Assembly (NCBI GenBank): GCA_017856235.1
Contig: JAFMFH010000003.1
Span: 1 to 64,000 of the forward strand
Direction: 5' to 3'
From: Flavobacteriaceae bacterium
GTDB taxonomy: Bacteria > Bacteroidota > Bacteroidia > Flavobacteriales > Flavobacteriaceae
Length of the DNA stretch: 64,000 nucleotides
Part shown: positions 8,187-18,591 of the stretch, piece after piece
How the letters are laid out: the number at the start of each line of letters is the position of its first letter
Position numbering within the stretch: position 1 is the first letter of the stretch
The notes under the pieces: generated by a model
Told to the model about the DNA's origin: nothing
Databases searched by the model: none
What the model saw: only the letters and a program-made list of their open reading frames with translations
Program-made: the position numbers and the translations under genes

Positions 8187-8954
8187 TTATTCTTCAGAAG
8201 TATCAACCTCATCAGTACTTTCAGTTTCTTCTGATAATTTTTTTTGATCAGCAATTTCTTTCTCATTCTTTCTCTCATCAAGAGATTCTTGAATTGCATT
8301 ACAAACAATATCTAAAATTTTTTCTATAGATTTTGAAGCATCATCATTTGCAGGAATGATAAAATCAACATCATTGGGATCAGAGTTGGTATCAACCATT
8401 GCAAAAATTGGAATTTTAAGCTTTTGAGCTTCTTGGACAGATATTTTTTCATTTAGAGTATCTACTACAAAAATAGCTCCAGGCAGTCTAGTCATGTCTG
8501 ATATGGAACCTAGATTTTTTTCAAGTTTTGCTCTCTGTCTATCTACTTGTAGTTTTTCTTTTTTTGAAAGTGTTTCAAATGTACCATCAGATTTCATCCT
8601 ATCGATTGCATTCATCTTCTTAACAGCTTTTCTAATCGTAACAAAGTTTGTAAGCATTCCGCCAGGCCATCTTTCAGTAATGTATGGCATGTTTACAGAG
8701 TTTGCTTTTTCAGCTACAATATCTTTTGCTTGTTTTTTAGTTGCTACAAATAGAACTTTTCTGCCAGATAGCACAATTTTTTTAAGAGCATTAACAGCAT
8801 CTTCAAGTTTTGCAGCAGTTTTGTAGAGGTTAATAATGTGTATACCATTTCTTTCCATATAAATATATGGAGCCATATTAGGATTCCATTTTCTGGTTAG
8901 ATGTCCGAAGTGAACACCTGCATCCAATAATTCTTTAACGTCAGTATTTGCCAT
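8187..8954 (-). CDS. rpsB: 30S ribosomal protein S2
   Basis: 255 residues; MANTDVKELLDAGVHFGHLTRKWNPNMAPYI and the RLPGAIFVVDT segment are S2 hallmarks, as is PIFAMVDTNSDP. The C-terminal ~30 residues are acidic (ending TESTDEVDTSEE), an extension often found in Bacteroidota. S2 assembles late on the 30S subunit and is required for S1 binding. It begins 3 bp after the rpsI stop and continues to tsf, the usual rpsB-tsf pair. Confidence 0.97.
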   Translation of the reverse strand: MANTDVKELLDAGVHFGHLTRKWNPNMAPYIYMERNGIHIINLYKTAAKLEDAVNALKKIVLSGRKVLFVATKKQAKDIVAEKANSVNMPYITERWPGGMLTNFVTIRKAVKKMNAIDRMKSDGTFETLSKKEKLQVDRQRAKLEKNLGSISDMTRLPGAIFVVDTLNEKISVQEAQKLKIPIFAMVDTNSDPNDVDFIIPANDDASKSIEKILDIVCNAIQESLDERKNEKEIADQKKLSEETESTDEVDTSEE

Positions 8955-8957
8955 ATA

Positions 8958-9344
8958 TTATCTTTTTGAGAATTGAAATTTCTTTCTAGCTTTTTTCTGT
9001 CCAAATTTCTTTCTTTCAACCATTCTAGGATCTCTAGTCATTAAACCCTCCGCCTTTAATGTTGATTTAAATTCTTCGTTAAATTCAACCAAAGCTCTTG
9101 AAATTGCAAGCCTTACAGCTTCTGCCTGACCATTTACACCTCCACCTTTGACGTTTACAGATAGATCAAACTTATCCTTAGTATCAGTTAGGTTAAAAGG
9201 TTGTAGTATTTTGTATTGAAGAATAGCTGTGCTAAAAAAATCAGAGTAGGATTTCTTATTAACTGTAATATTACCTTTGCCTTCTGACATGTAGACTCTT
9301 GCAACAGATGTTTTTCTTCTTCCTATTTTATGAATTACTTCCAT
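8958..9344 (-). CDS. rpsI: 30S ribosomal protein S9
   Basis: 128 residues, starting MEVIHKIGRRKTSVARVYMSEGKGNITVN and ending in the basic tail KKFGQKKARKKFQFSKR, whose last Lys-Arg contacts P-site tRNA. GGGVNGQAEAVRLAISRAL is the family signature. Its ATG overlaps the rplM stop by one base, giving translational coupling of the classic rplM-rpsI pair. Confidence 0.97.
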   Translation of the reverse strand: MEVIHKIGRRKTSVARVYMSEGKGNITVNKKSYSDFFSTAILQYKILQPFNLTDTKDKFDLSVNVKGGGVNGQAEAVRLAISRALVEFNEEFKSTLKAEGLMTRDPRMVERKKFGQKKARKKFQFSKR

Positions 9345-9799
9345 TATATTTTACTATTAACATCAATTGGTTTTGGCTTTTGTGCTTCATGATTATGTTC
9401 AGATCCTGGAAAAACTTTAAGATTTCTGAATAAATCTGCACCTAACTTGTTTTTTGGAAGCATTCCTTTGACTGCTTTTTCTACAAGCTTAATATTATTT
9501 TTTTTGTGAAGTTTATCAGCTGTGATGATTCTCTGTCCTCCTGGATATCCAGTGTGGCTTATATATTGCTTTTGAGACCACTTTTCACCTGATAAAGTTA
9601 CTTTTTCAGCATTGATTACTACAACATTATCACCACAATCAACATGGGGAGTAAAATTAGTTTTGTGTTTACCTCTTAATAATTTAGCAACAATAGATGC
9701 TGTTCTTCCTAATGGTAATTCAGAGGCATCAACAAGAACCCAGTCCTTGTTAACTGTCTTTCTGTTTGCCGAAATTGTCTTGTAACTAGTTTTAGTCAT
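9344..9799 (-). CDS. rplM: 50S ribosomal protein L13
   Basis: 151 residues. It contains the L13 features KDWVLVDASELPLGRTAS, RGKHKTNFTPHVDCGD and GYPGG, followed by AVKGMLPKNKLGADLFRNLKV. L13 is an early assembly protein that binds 23S rRNA. It is the first gene of the rplM-rpsI-rpsB-tsf transcription unit, and a strong -7 box lies 27-34 bp upstream. Confidence 0.97.
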   Translation of the reverse strand: MTKTSYKTISANRKTVNKDWVLVDASELPLGRTASIVAKLLRGKHKTNFTPHVDCGDNVVVINAEKVTLSGEKWSQKQYISHTGYPGGQRIITADKLHKKNNIKLVEKAVKGMLPKNKLGADLFRNLKVFPGSEHNHEAQKPKPIDVNSKI

Positions 9800-9825
9800 T
9801 AATATTATTATAAATTCTTGGCGTG

Positions 9826-9833
9826 CAAATGTA
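9826..9833 (-). promoter_or_regulatory. -7 box of the rplM operon promoter
   Basis: The minus strand reads TACATTTG followed by C, a perfect match to the Bacteroidota -7 consensus TAnnTTTG(Y). It is 26 bp before the rplM ATG. No TTG is found at the expected -33 distance, so the second half of the promoter is not seen. Confidence 0.55.
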
Positions 9834-9868
9834 CTATTTTAATGAATTTTAAAAAAACTTTTTTCTAA

Positions 9869-12649
9869 TTAATGTGCTTCTAGCCAGTTTTTACCAAATT
9901 CTAGGTCAATTTTTAGAGGTACTTTAAGCTTAACAGCAGATTCCATAGTGGTTTTAACGATATCTTTAATCTGATCTTTTTCAGAATTATGTACATCAAA
10001 TACAAGTTCATCATGAACTTGAAGAAGCATTTTTGATTTTAAAGATTGTTTTTTGAACTCAGAATTAATATTTATCATAGCAATTTTGATAATATCAGCT
10101 GCACTACCTTGAATAGGAGCATTTATTGCATTTCTTTCTGCACTACTTCTAAGCATATTATTTTGGGAATTGATATTCTGTAGATATCTTCTTCTACCCA
10201 TTATAGTTTCAACATATCCATTATTTCTTGCGAAATCAATTTGATCAGACATATATTTTTTTAAACCAGGATAGTTTAAGAAATAGTTATCTATCATAAC
10301 TTTAGATTCAGATCTATTTAAATCAGTCTGTTGGCTAAGTCCAAATGCAGAAACCCCATAAATAATTCCAAAATTTACTGTTTTTGCATTTCCCCTTTGT
10401 TCACGTGTTACATTTTCTGGGTCAACATTATATATTTTAGAGGCGGTCATTGTATGAATATCTTGATTATTTGTAAATGCATCAATCATATTTTCTTCAT
10501 TACTTATAGATGCGATTACTCTTAATTCAATTTGAGAATAATCAGCTGCCATCAATATATAATCACTATTTCTAGGTATGAAAGCTCTTCTGATTTTCTG
10601 ACCGTTTGCAGTTCTTATTGGAATGTTTTGTAAATTAGGATTATTGCTAGAGAGTCTTCCAGTTGTGGTTACAGTTTGATTAAAACTACTATGAACTCTA
10701 TTAGTTAACCTACTTACCTCTTTAGGTAAAGATTTTACATAAGTATTTTGAAGTTTATCAAGAGATCTCCATTCAAGAATTTTCTCTATAATTTTATGAT
10801 CATTAGCTAAACTTGAAAGAACTTCTTCTGATGTAGAATATTGACCAGTTTTAGTTTTTTTTGCCTTGCTTACTAGCTTTAACTTATCAAATAAGATTTC
10901 ACCTAGTTGTTTGGGTGAATTCAGATTAAATTCTTCACCAGCTTTTTTGAAGATTTCTTTTTTTAATTTTCCTAAATCCTCTTCAAACTCTTTATCTAGT
11001 TTTTTTAGATAGCTGGTATCTATTTTTATCCCTTCTGTTTCCATATCACTTAATACATTAATCATTGGAATCTCAATATCATAAAAAATCTTATTAAAAT
11101 TATTGACTTCAATTTCTTTATCAAAAACACCTTTCAGCTGAAGAGTGATATCTGCATCTTCACTTGCATAATTTGTAATTTTATCAATTGAAACATCCCT
11201 CATTGATATTTGATTTTTTCCTTTCTTTCCTATTAAAGATTCAATTGAAATTGGAGAATAATTTAGGTAAGATTCAGAAAGGGTATCTAGGTTATGCCTC
11301 ATATCTGGATTAATAAGGTAATGTGCAACCATTGTATCATATATTGGATACGACACATTAATATTATACTTTTTTAATACTTGGATATCAAATTTTATAT
11401 TGTGTCCAACTTTAATAATTTCAGTAGATTCAAAAAAAGGTTTTAAAATTTCAAATGATTTTTCATGGACTGACTTATTATTTGTTATAGGCAAATAATA
11501 ACCTATTCCCTTTTTCCAAGAAAAAGATATTCCAACAATATTTGTTTCAAATGCATTTAATCCCTCTGTTTCAGTATCAAATGCTACAACTTCTTGCTTC
11601 ATCATTTTATCTACTAATAAATTTAACTCTTCAAATGATTCTACTTTTTGATATGTTGACTTTAAGTCATTTAAGTTGTCTATATTGGATTTTAAATTAT
11701 AGGTTTCACTAAATAAATCTCCCTGAACAGCTTCAGCACCTTTTTCTTGTGATTTGATAGAATTAGTTCCAAAAATTTTAAAAAAAGTCTCTTTTATTCT
11801 TTTAAACTCTAATTCGTCAAATACTTTTAAAACTTTCTCTTTATCAGGATCTGATAATTTAAATTCATCGAGATTATAATCGATTGGAACATCCAAGATT
11901 ATTTTTGCTAATTTTTTTGACAATACACCCAATTCTTTATTTTCGATTATCTTTTCACCAAGTTTCCCGGTTACTTTATGAGCATTTTGAAGCAAATTTT
12001 CTAAACTCCCATATTGTTTAATAAATTTTTTTGCAGTTTTGTCACCAACACCTGGAAGTCCAGGAATATTATCAACTGAGTCCCCCATCATTCCTAAATA
12101 ATCAATTACTTGATCAGGCGATCCAACCTCAAATTTATCTTTAACCTCATCTACTCCCCAGATCTCCATACTATTACCCATTCTTGCAGGTTTACATAAA
12201 AAAATATTATCTGAAACTAATTGGGCAAAGTCCTTATCAGGAGTAACCATATATACTTTAAAATTATTCTCCTCTGCATCTTTTGCAACAGTTCCAATAA
12301 TGTCATCTGCTTCAAAGCCTTCTTTTTCAAGAATTGGAATTTTCATTCCCTTTAATATTTCTTTTATATATGGAATTGCAACAAGGATTGGTTCAGGTGT
12401 TTTATCTCTGTTACTCTTATACTCCTCAAACATTTCAGAACGAGTTACAGATCCACCTTTATCAAATGCAACTGCTAAGTAATCTGGATTTTGAGTTCTT
12501 ATTATGTCAAATAAAGAATTCATAAAACCTAAAATAGCAGAAGTGTCAGTACCCTTTGAATTAATCCTTGGATTTTTAATGAAAGCATAATATCCTCTAT
12601 AAATTAATGCATAAGCATCCAATAAAAAAAGATTCTTCGAGTTTTCCAT
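9869..12649 (-). CDS. polA: DNA polymerase I
   Basis: 926 residues with all three domains. The 5' nuclease (about 1-290) has ADDIIGT and GDSVDNIPGLPGVGDKTA. The 3'-5' proofreading domain (about 330-520) keeps its catalytic acids: FDTETEG (Asp358, Glu360), GHNIKFD and the YASED element. The polymerase domain has NLQNIP, DYSQIELRVIAS and VHDELVFDV, which hold the metal-binding aspartates. It fills gaps and removes Okazaki primers. Unlike some bacteria, no proofreading residue appears lost. A -7 promoter box lies 27 bp upstream. It faces away from tadA. Confidence 0.97.
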   Translation of the reverse strand: MENSKNLFLLDAYALIYRGYYAFIKNPRINSKGTDTSAILGFMNSLFDIIRTQNPDYLAVAFDKGGSVTRSEMFEEYKSNRDKTPEPILVAIPYIKEILKGMKIPILEKEGFEADDIIGTVAKDAEENNFKVYMVTPDKDFAQLVSDNIFLCKPARMGNSMEIWGVDEVKDKFEVGSPDQVIDYLGMMGDSVDNIPGLPGVGDKTAKKFIKQYGSLENLLQNAHKVTGKLGEKIIENKELGVLSKKLAKIILDVPIDYNLDEFKLSDPDKEKVLKVFDELEFKRIKETFFKIFGTNSIKSQEKGAEAVQGDLFSETYNLKSNIDNLNDLKSTYQKVESFEELNLLVDKMMKQEVVAFDTETEGLNAFETNIVGISFSWKKGIGYYLPITNNKSVHEKSFEILKPFFESTEIIKVGHNIKFDIQVLKKYNINVSYPIYDTMVAHYLINPDMRHNLDTLSESYLNYSPISIESLIGKKGKNQISMRDVSIDKITNYASEDADITLQLKGVFDKEIEVNNFNKIFYDIEIPMINVLSDMETEGIKIDTSYLKKLDKEFEEDLGKLKKEIFKKAGEEFNLNSPKQLGEILFDKLKLVSKAKKTKTGQYSTSEEVLSSLANDHKIIEKILEWRSLDKLQNTYVKSLPKEVSRLTNRVHSSFNQTVTTTGRLSSNNPNLQNIPIRTANGQKIRRAFIPRNSDYILMAADYSQIELRVIASISNEENMIDAFTNNQDIHTMTASKIYNVDPENVTREQRGNAKTVNFGIIYGVSAFGLSQQTDLNRSESKVMIDNYFLNYPGLKKYMSDQIDFARNNGYVETIMGRRRYLQNINSQNNMLRSSAERNAINAPIQGSAADIIKIAMININSEFKKQSLKSKMLLQVHDELVFDVHNSEKDQIKDIVKTTMESAVKLKVPLKIDLEFGKNWLEAH

Positions 12650-12675
12650 TAATACATGAATATTTTATGAATATA

Positions 12676-12683
12676 CAAAGATA
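12676..12683 (-). promoter_or_regulatory. -7 box of the polA promoter
   Basis: The minus strand reads TATCTTTG, a perfect TAnnTTTG match, with 26 bp to the polA ATG at 12649. No TTG sits at the usual -33 spacing (the nearest is 14 nt away). Pattern match only. Confidence 0.5.
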
Positions 12684-12726
12684 AATCATCGTTAATTCAA
12701 ATGCCTCTATTTTGTAAATTAGCTAT

Positions 12727-13164
12727 ATGGAACTAAATCATAATCAATTTATGAAAAAAGCTCTTCAAGAGGCAAACTATGCTTTTTTTAAAGATGAAGT
12801 TCCTGTTGGGTGCGTTATTGTTCATAATAACGAAATTATTTCAAGGTCTTCAAATATGGTTGAATTATTAAATGACTCAACAGCTCATGCTGAATTAATT
12901 GCTATTACATCAGCTCAAAACAATTTGAATAGTAAGAATTTAGAAAAGTGTACCTTATATACAACACTTGAACCATGTATGATGTGTTTTGGAGCTATTT
13001 ACTGGTCAAAGATTAAAACTATAGTCTATGGTGCTCCTGACCTAAAAAGAGGCTTTTCAAATCAGATAGTAAATTTAGATAGAGATATTAAAATTATTAA
13101 AGGGGTTTTAGAAGCAGAGTCTAAGGAGTTAATAGATAGCTTTTTTAAAAAAATCAGAGATTAA
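12727..13164 (+). CDS. tadA: tRNA adenosine(34) deaminase
   Basis: 145 residues. Zinc-site motifs are present: HAELIAI (His and catalytic Glu) near residue 57 and TLEPCMMCFGAI (two Cys) near residue 85. The enzyme converts A34 to inosine in tRNA-Arg(ACG). The related guanine deaminase family has a similar motif, but the length and the N-terminal HNQFMKKALQEANYA with EVPVGCVIV match TadA. The 3' end overlaps the convergent small gene by 11 bp. Upstream is the polA/tadA divergent region of 77 bp. Confidence 0.92.
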   Translation: MELNHNQFMKKALQEANYAFFKDEVPVGCVIVHNNEIISRSSNMVELLNDSTAHAELIAITSAQNNLNSKNLEKCTLYTTLEPCMMCFGAIYWSKIKTIVYGAPDLKRGFSNQIVNLDRDIKIIKGVLEAESKELIDSFFKKIRD

Positions 13165-13402
13165 AGTCACCAGCTTTCTCTCTCATTTTTTTTAAGTTTT
13201 CATTACTAAGAGTATAATCTTTTAGCTTCTTTCCTTTCCATCTAATTGCAAGAAATAATGGCATGAAAATCAAAGTTCCTATTAAAACAGATATTCCAAT
13301 AATTAAATCTCCTGTTTGATCACCTATTAATTCTTTTGAAAAAATTCCAATAAATACACCTATAAAAACTAAATAGGATAATATTTTAACAAAAATTTTC
13401 AT
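13154..13402 (-). CDS. Small membrane protein of unknown function
   Basis: 82 residues, not recognised. Two hydrophobic segments (about 5-22 and 33-54) are separated by a short acidic loop (KELIGDQTGD), followed by a basic cytoplasmic-type tail (RWKGKKLKDYTL). It lies 2 bp after the aspS stop on the same strand, so it is co-transcribed with aspS, and its 3' end overlaps tadA by 11 bp. The tight spacing and hydropathy pattern support a real gene, but no function can be inferred. Confidence 0.65.
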   Translation of the reverse strand: MKIFVKILSYLVFIGVFIGIFSKELIGDQTGDLIIGISVLIGTLIFMPLFLAIRWKGKKLKDYTLSNENLKKMREKAGDFNL

Positions 13403-13404
13403 TT

Positions 13405-15144
13405 CTACTTTTGTGATAAATCTTTTAACTGCTCTTTAGTTAATTTTGATGGAGCATCAATCATCAAGTCTTTCCCACTATTATTTTTAGGAAAAGCAAT
13501 AAAATCCCTGATTACATCTTTTCCTTTAAGAACTGCAGCGAGTCTATCAAGTCCAAAGGCAATACCACCATGAGGTGGAGCACCATACTTCAACGCCTCA
13601 ATTAAAAAACCAAACTGACTTGTGTATTCTTCTTTACTCATTCCTAATAATTCAAAAACTTTCATTTGTGTGTCAAAATCATGAATTCTAATTGAACCAC
13701 CACCAATCTCATTCCCATTTAAGACTAAATCGTATGCATTTGCTAAAACTTTTTCAGGCTCTTTATTCAGAATATCTAAAAATTCTGGTTTTGGTGAAGT
13801 AAAAGGGTGATGCATTGAAAAGAATCTATTTTCCTCTTCGTCCCATTCAAATAAAGGAAAATCAGTAACCCATAAAGGGCAAATTTTTTCTTGATCAATT
13901 AAATTAAATCTACTTGCTAATTCAACTCTAAGTGATCCTAACTGTTCAAGTGTTTTTTTATATTCTCCAGACAAAATAAAAATTATATCTCCAGGCTTTG
14001 AAGAAATTTTTTCAGAAATAACCCCTAAATCTGACTCTGAAAAAAACTTATCAAATGAAGATTTTAATGATGAGTCATTGTTATGTTTTATCCATAATAA
14101 ACCTGAAGCTCCTATTTGAGGTCTTTTAACCCAATCAGTAATTTCGTCAATTTCTTTTCGTGTAAGATCAGATTTTCCTTTAACATTAATACAAACACTT
14201 AATTCATTATTATCAAAAATTTGAAAGTTTTTACCCTTTACTTCATCTGAAATGTTATTTATTAAAAGCTCATATCTTAAGTCGGGTTTATCAGTTCCAT
14301 ATTTTTCTAGGGCAGACTCATATGTCATTCTATCAAAAGTTACGTTGTTAGAACCTAAAAATTTTGAAAAAATTCTTTTCATTAAACCTTCAAATTGTTG
14401 AAGCACATCCTCTTGATTAACAAACGACATTTCACAATCAATTTGAGTAAATTCAGGCTGCCTGTCAGCTCGTAAATCTTCATCTCTAAAACATTTTACA
14501 ATCTGATAATATTTATCAATACCACCTATCATTAGAAGCTGCTTAAAGATTTGCGGAGATTGAGGCAGAGCATAATAATGATCAGGATTTAACCTACTTG
14601 GAACAATAAAATCTCTTGCACCCTCAGGTGTTGACTTAATCAGATAAGGAGTTTCAACATCAATAAAATTATTTTCTGACAAATAATTTCTAACTTCTAG
14701 AGATAAACTGTGTCTAAAAATTAAGTTTTCTTTTATTGGCTCTCTTCTTATATCAAGATATCTATACTTCATTCTTAATTCTTCACCCCCATCTGACTCA
14801 TTTTCTATTGTAAATGGTGGTGTTAAAGACTTATTCAGTATAATTAAACTGGTAACTAAAATTTCAATTTCACCAGTATTAATGTTTTCATTAATACTCT
14901 TTCTTTCAATAACTGAACCTTCAACTTCAATTACAAATTCCCTTCCAAGTTGACTAGCAGTGGTAAAAATCTTGTCGTTAGATCTATCTTTGTCAAATAC
15001 AAGTTGAGTAATACCATATCTATCTCTTAGATCAACCCAAATTATAAAACCCTTTTCTCTGATTTTATTTACCCAGCCAGAAAGTTTTACTTTTTGCCCA
15101 AGGTTAGATTTTGTTAATTCACCACAGTTATTAGTCCTATTCAT
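13405..15144 (-). CDS. aspS: Aspartate-tRNA ligase
   Basis: 579 residues, the size of the bacterial type with a GAD insertion domain. The N-terminal OB-fold anticodon-binding domain starts [25 protein letters not shown]. Class II motifs follow: motif 2 as [19 protein letters not shown] near residue 215, and motif 3 as [12 protein letters not shown] near residue 540. It charges tRNA-Asp; whether it also charges tRNA-Asn depends on genes outside the window. It follows the RND pump gene in the reverse direction's opposite order (pump downstream of aspS), with 20 bp between. Confidence 0.96.
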   Translation of the reverse strand: MNRTNNCGELTKSNLGQKVKLSGWVNKIREKGFIIWVDLRDRYGITQLVFDKDRSNDKIFTTASQLGREFVIEVEGSVIERKSINENINTGEIEILVTSLIILNKSLTPPFTIENESDGGEELRMKYRYLDIRREPIKENLIFRHSLSLEVRNYLSENNFIDVETPYLIKSTPEGARDFIVPSRLNPDHYYALPQSPQIFKQLLMIGGIDKYYQIVKCFRDEDLRADRQPEFTQIDCEMSFVNQEDVLQQFEGLMKRIFSKFLGSNNVTFDRMTYESALEKYGTDKPDLRYELLINNISDEVKGKNFQIFDNNELSVCINVKGKSDLTRKEIDEITDWVKRPQIGASGLLWIKHNNDSSLKSSFDKFFSESDLGVISEKISSKPGDIIFILSGEYKKTLEQLGSLRVELASRFNLIDQEKICPLWVTDFPLFEWDEEENRFFSMHHPFTSPKPEFLDILNKEPEKVLANAYDLVLNGNEIGGGSIRIHDFDTQMKVFELLGMSKEEYTSQFGFLIEALKYGAPPHGGIAFGLDRLAAVLKGKDVIRDFIAFPKNNSGKDLMIDAPSKLTKEQLKDLSQK

Positions 15145-15164
15145 AAATTATTGTGTAAATATAA

Positions 15165-18100
15165 CTAGATATTTTTTAGTTTAATTCTGGCAAGATGTAT
15201 TATATAATACATAGATGGAACAATAATTAAAGTAAGAAAAGTTGCAAATGTTATTCCAAAAATAACGGTCCAAGCAAGAGGTCCCCAGAAAACAACATTA
15301 TCTCCACCTAAGTATACATTTGGATTCCAATTAGCAAAAAGAGAGAAGAAATCAATATTTAAACCAATCGCAAGTGGAATCAATCCAAAAATAGTAGTAA
15401 TAGCTGTGAGTAAAACAGGCTTAAGTCTTGCCTTACCTGCTATTTTAATAAGCTCCATAGCTGTGACCTTATCAATTATATCATCTTTTGACATGTTTAA
15501 ATCTATTTTTTTTCTATCAAATAATAGTTGAGTATAGTCTATTAATACAACTGCATTATTTACAATAATTCCAGTAAGAGAAATTATCCCAAGCATGGTC
15601 ATAAGTATACTGAATGTTAAATTAAAAATTACTATACCCAGAAATACTCCAGTAAAGCTTAATACAATTGATGCAAGAACAATAAATGGTTTAGATATTG
15701 AGTTAAATTGAAACACAAGTAATAAAATAATTAATGCTATACCTGATAAAAGAGCTCCAGATAAAAATTCTTGATTTTCGGATTGTTGTTTAATTTCACC
15801 AGTAAATTTATATTCTACACCCTGTGGTGCCTCATAACCAGATAAAGCAATTTCAGCAGTATTTACAATCTCATTAGCATTTGATCCTGCAAGTATTGAT
15901 GAATATAAAGTCACTACTCTTTGAAGATCAATATGCTTAATTGCACTAAATGATGTAATATTTTTTTGATCAACAATTGATGCTATTGGAACCTCCTTTG
16001 TTTTACCAGTTGACTGGTCTCTAAAAACAATGTTCTGATTAATAATAGAGTTTATATCATTTTTAAATTCTTCATCAAATCTTACATTAATCTCATAATC
16101 TTCTCCTCTGAGTTTATATATTCCAGCTTTAGACCCTATTATTGAATTCCTAATTGTTTGTCCAACCAGTCCAGTAGGAATTCCAAGTTCGCCAGCTTTT
16201 TCTCTATCTACGTTAAACTCAAGCCCTGGCTTACTCCTGCTAACATCAATCTTTAGTTGTTCTATTCCCTCAATGTTCTCCTGATTTAAATAATTCTTCA
16301 TTGAAATTGCAGTTTCAATTAATTGCTCATAATCTTCTCCGTAAATTTCAATATTTACAGGGTATCCTCCTGGAGGTCCTTGTGAATCTTTTTCTACAGA
16401 AATTGCAATTCCTGGAAACTTATCAATTAATTCAACTTGAATTTCTTTTCTTAATTCTTCACTTGACATTCCTCTTCTAAATTTGAATTCTCGCATTGTC
16501 ATTGTAATCAAAGATTTGTGAGGAATTTCGCCAGTACCTCCGGCATCTGTCTCAGGGTTTCCAGCACCTTCTCCTACCTGAGATATAGCAGATTCAACTA
16601 AAAAATTATAGCCATTATCGATGTACTTTGAGTTATTTACTACCTTGTAAATCTCTGACTCAATTTGCATTGAAGTTTCATTTGTTTTCTTAATATCTGT
16701 GCCTTCAGGATACTCTAAATAAACTAGTATTTGTTGGGGTTCATTATCAGGAAAGAATTCAACTTTAGGCGGAAATATAGCCATTAGTAAAATTGAAACA
16801 AAGAATAAAGAAATTGTTCCAAACAGAAATAAATAAGGTCTAAATCCTGCAAGTGCAAATGATAGAAATTCGTTATACCTATTTTCCAATTTTACCAATA
16901 ATGTATTTTGAAATTTTACAGCAGAATTTTTAATAAAATACTTGTAAGACCAGAATAAAAAACATATAAACGCAAGTAAAGATCCAATTGCTCTAGTGTT
17001 CTGGAATAAAACAAAAACTATAGCAAGTCCTCCAAGGATATATGTCATCTTCATAAGATTTGTTCTACTAATTTCTCTCTCACTTAAATCCATGAAACTT
17101 GAAACTAACATTGAATTGAAAAAAATTGCAACTATCAATGATGATCCTAAAATTGCAGAGAGTGTAATAGGGAAGTATATCATAAATTCACCAAGAGTTC
17201 CAGGCCAAGTGCCTAAAGGAATAAATGCAGCAATAGTAGTAGCAGTAGAAACAATAATAGGAAGGGCAACTTCACCAATACCTAATTTTGCAGCTTGAAC
17301 TCTTGACATACCCTCTTTAGACATTAATCTATATATGTTCTCTACAACAACGATACCATTATCTACTAAAAGACCAAGACCCATTACAAGTCCAAATAAA
17401 ACCATCCTATTTAAAGTAAAACCAAAAGCAGATAAGATTACCAATGACATGAACATGGACATTGGAATTGCAAACCCAACAAAAAGTGCGTTTCTAAGAC
17501 CAAGAAAAAATGTTAGAACAGTAACAACTAGTATTATTCCAAAGATTAAATTATTCATTAAGTCATTAACTGAATTAATTGTATACTCAGATTGATCATT
17601 TTGAATAACTACATCTAAATTTTCAGGTAAAAAATTCTCTTTTGCATCTTTAATAATCTCTTGAATTGAATTTGATGCAAAAATTGCATTTTCCCCACCT
17701 CTTTTAATAACCTCAAGCATAACTGTCTTTTGGTCAAATGATCGAGTAAATGAAGTTGCTTCTTTCTCTTTAAAACTAACTGATGCAACATCTTCTAGAT
17801 AAACTGGACCATCATCCCTCTTAACTATAAGCCTATTTAATTGCGAAGGATCAGATACTTCTCCAATTATTTTTACATTCCTTCTTTGTCCATCTGAAAT
17901 TAAACTACCAGCTGAAATAGTAATATTTTCTTGAGATATTGCATCTATGATATTACCAAAACTTGTTTTAGTAGCCTTCATTTTATAAGGATTTACAGCA
18001 ATTTCAACTTCAAAGTCTTGTATACCTCTTACCTCTACAGTCTTAACTTGAGGTAGCCTTTCAATTCTTGTATCTAGATATTCTGCATATTCTTTTAGCT

Positions 18101-18590
18101 CTTCAACTGTATAATTACCAACTAGACTTATGTTTAATACAGGGAATCTCTCCGCTATATCAAATTCAAAAATATTTGGATCAACTTTAGCATTATTAAA
18201 AGTTGGCCAATCGTCACCTACAGTTACATTATCTACTAAATCTTTTACTCTTAGCCTTGCAACTTCAGTAGGTATGTCATCATCAAATTCAATATTTATA
18301 ATTGATATACCTTCACTTGAAGTTGATTCAATCTCAATAAGTCCAATAACACCTTTAATTTCTTGTTCTAATGGATCTGTTATTAACTTTTCAATTTCTT
18401 CAGCATTGTTTCCAGGATAAATAGTTGTTACAAAAATATTTGAGGAATTAATTTCTGGGAATAACTCTCTTGGCATGGTTTTATATGCGGTAATACCTGA
18501 GACTAAAAAAATTGTCATTAAAACATAAATAATAGTCTTATTATTTATTGCCCAGCTTGAGAGAAAAAACTCTTTATTTTTTTTATCCAT
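15165..18590 (-). CDS. RND-family efflux pump inner-membrane subunit
   Basis: 1141 residues of the AcrB/hydrophobe-amphiphile efflux type: N-terminal TM1 after SSWAINNKTIIYVLM, two large periplasmic loops (about 45-335 and 640-930) and twelve TM segments. The TM4 proton-relay site reads GLLVDNGIVVVENI (Asp410-Asn411) where AcrB has Asp-Asp, and the TM10 site reads IVNNAVVLIDY where AcrB has Lys. It is driven by proton or possibly another cation. The order TetR, TolC-like, adaptor, pump is one operon with 1-2 bp gaps. The exported substrate cannot be read from sequence. Confidence 0.93.
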   Translation of the reverse strand: MDKKNKEFFLSSWAINNKTIIYVLMTIFLVSGITAYKTMPRELFPEINSSNIFVTTIYPGNNAEEIEKLITDPLEQEIKGVIGLIEIESTSSEGISIINIEFDDDIPTEVARLRVKDLVDNVTVGDDWPTFNNAKVDPNIFEFDIAERFPVLNISLVGNYTVEELKEYAEYLDTRIERLPQVKTVEVRGIQDFEVEIAVNPYKMKATKTSFGNIIDAISQENITISAGSLISDGQRRNVKIIGEVSDPSQLNRLIVKRDDGPVYLEDVASVSFKEKEATSFTRSFDQKTVMLEVIKRGGENAIFASNSIQEIIKDAKENFLPENLDVVIQNDQSEYTINSVNDLMNNLIFGIILVVTVLTFFLGLRNALFVGFAIPMSMFMSLVILSAFGFTLNRMVLFGLVMGLGLLVDNGIVVVENIYRLMSKEGMSRVQAAKLGIGEVALPIIVSTATTIAAFIPLGTWPGTLGEFMIYFPITLSAILGSSLIVAIFFNSMLVSSFMDLSEREISRTNLMKMTYILGGLAIVFVLFQNTRAIGSLLAFICFLFWSYKYFIKNSAVKFQNTLLVKLENRYNEFLSFALAGFRPYLFLFGTISLFFVSILLMAIFPPKVEFFPDNEPQQILVYLEYPEGTDIKKTNETSMQIESEIYKVVNNSKYIDNGYNFLVESAISQVGEGAGNPETDAGGTGEIPHKSLITMTMREFKFRRGMSSEELRKEIQVELIDKFPGIAISVEKDSQGPPGGYPVNIEIYGEDYEQLIETAISMKNYLNQENIEGIEQLKIDVSRSKPGLEFNVDREKAGELGIPTGLVGQTIRNSIIGSKAGIYKLRGEDYEINVRFDEEFKNDINSIINQNIVFRDQSTGKTKEVPIASIVDQKNITSFSAIKHIDLQRVVTLYSSILAGSNANEIVNTAEIALSGYEAPQGVEYKFTGEIKQQSENQEFLSGALLSGIALIILLLVFQFNSISKPFIVLASIVLSFTGVFLGIVIFNLTFSILMTMLGIISLTGIIVNNAVVLIDYTQLLFDRKKIDLNMSKDDIIDKVTAMELIKIAGKARLKPVLLTAITTIFGLIPLAIGLNIDFFSLFANWNPNVYLGGDNVVFWGPLAWTVIFGITFATFLTLIIVPSMYYIIHLARIKLKNI

Positions 18591-18591
18591 T

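Noticed and set aside
12708-12716. TATTTTG before tadA as a -7 promoter box
   Set aside because: It is one base short between TA and TTTG compared with TAnnTTTG; no -33 TTG is present, so I did not annotate it.
16996-17595. Open frames on the plus strand inside the RND pump gene
   Set aside because: Low-complexity products antisense to a clearly conserved gene; no family features, start context or promoter.
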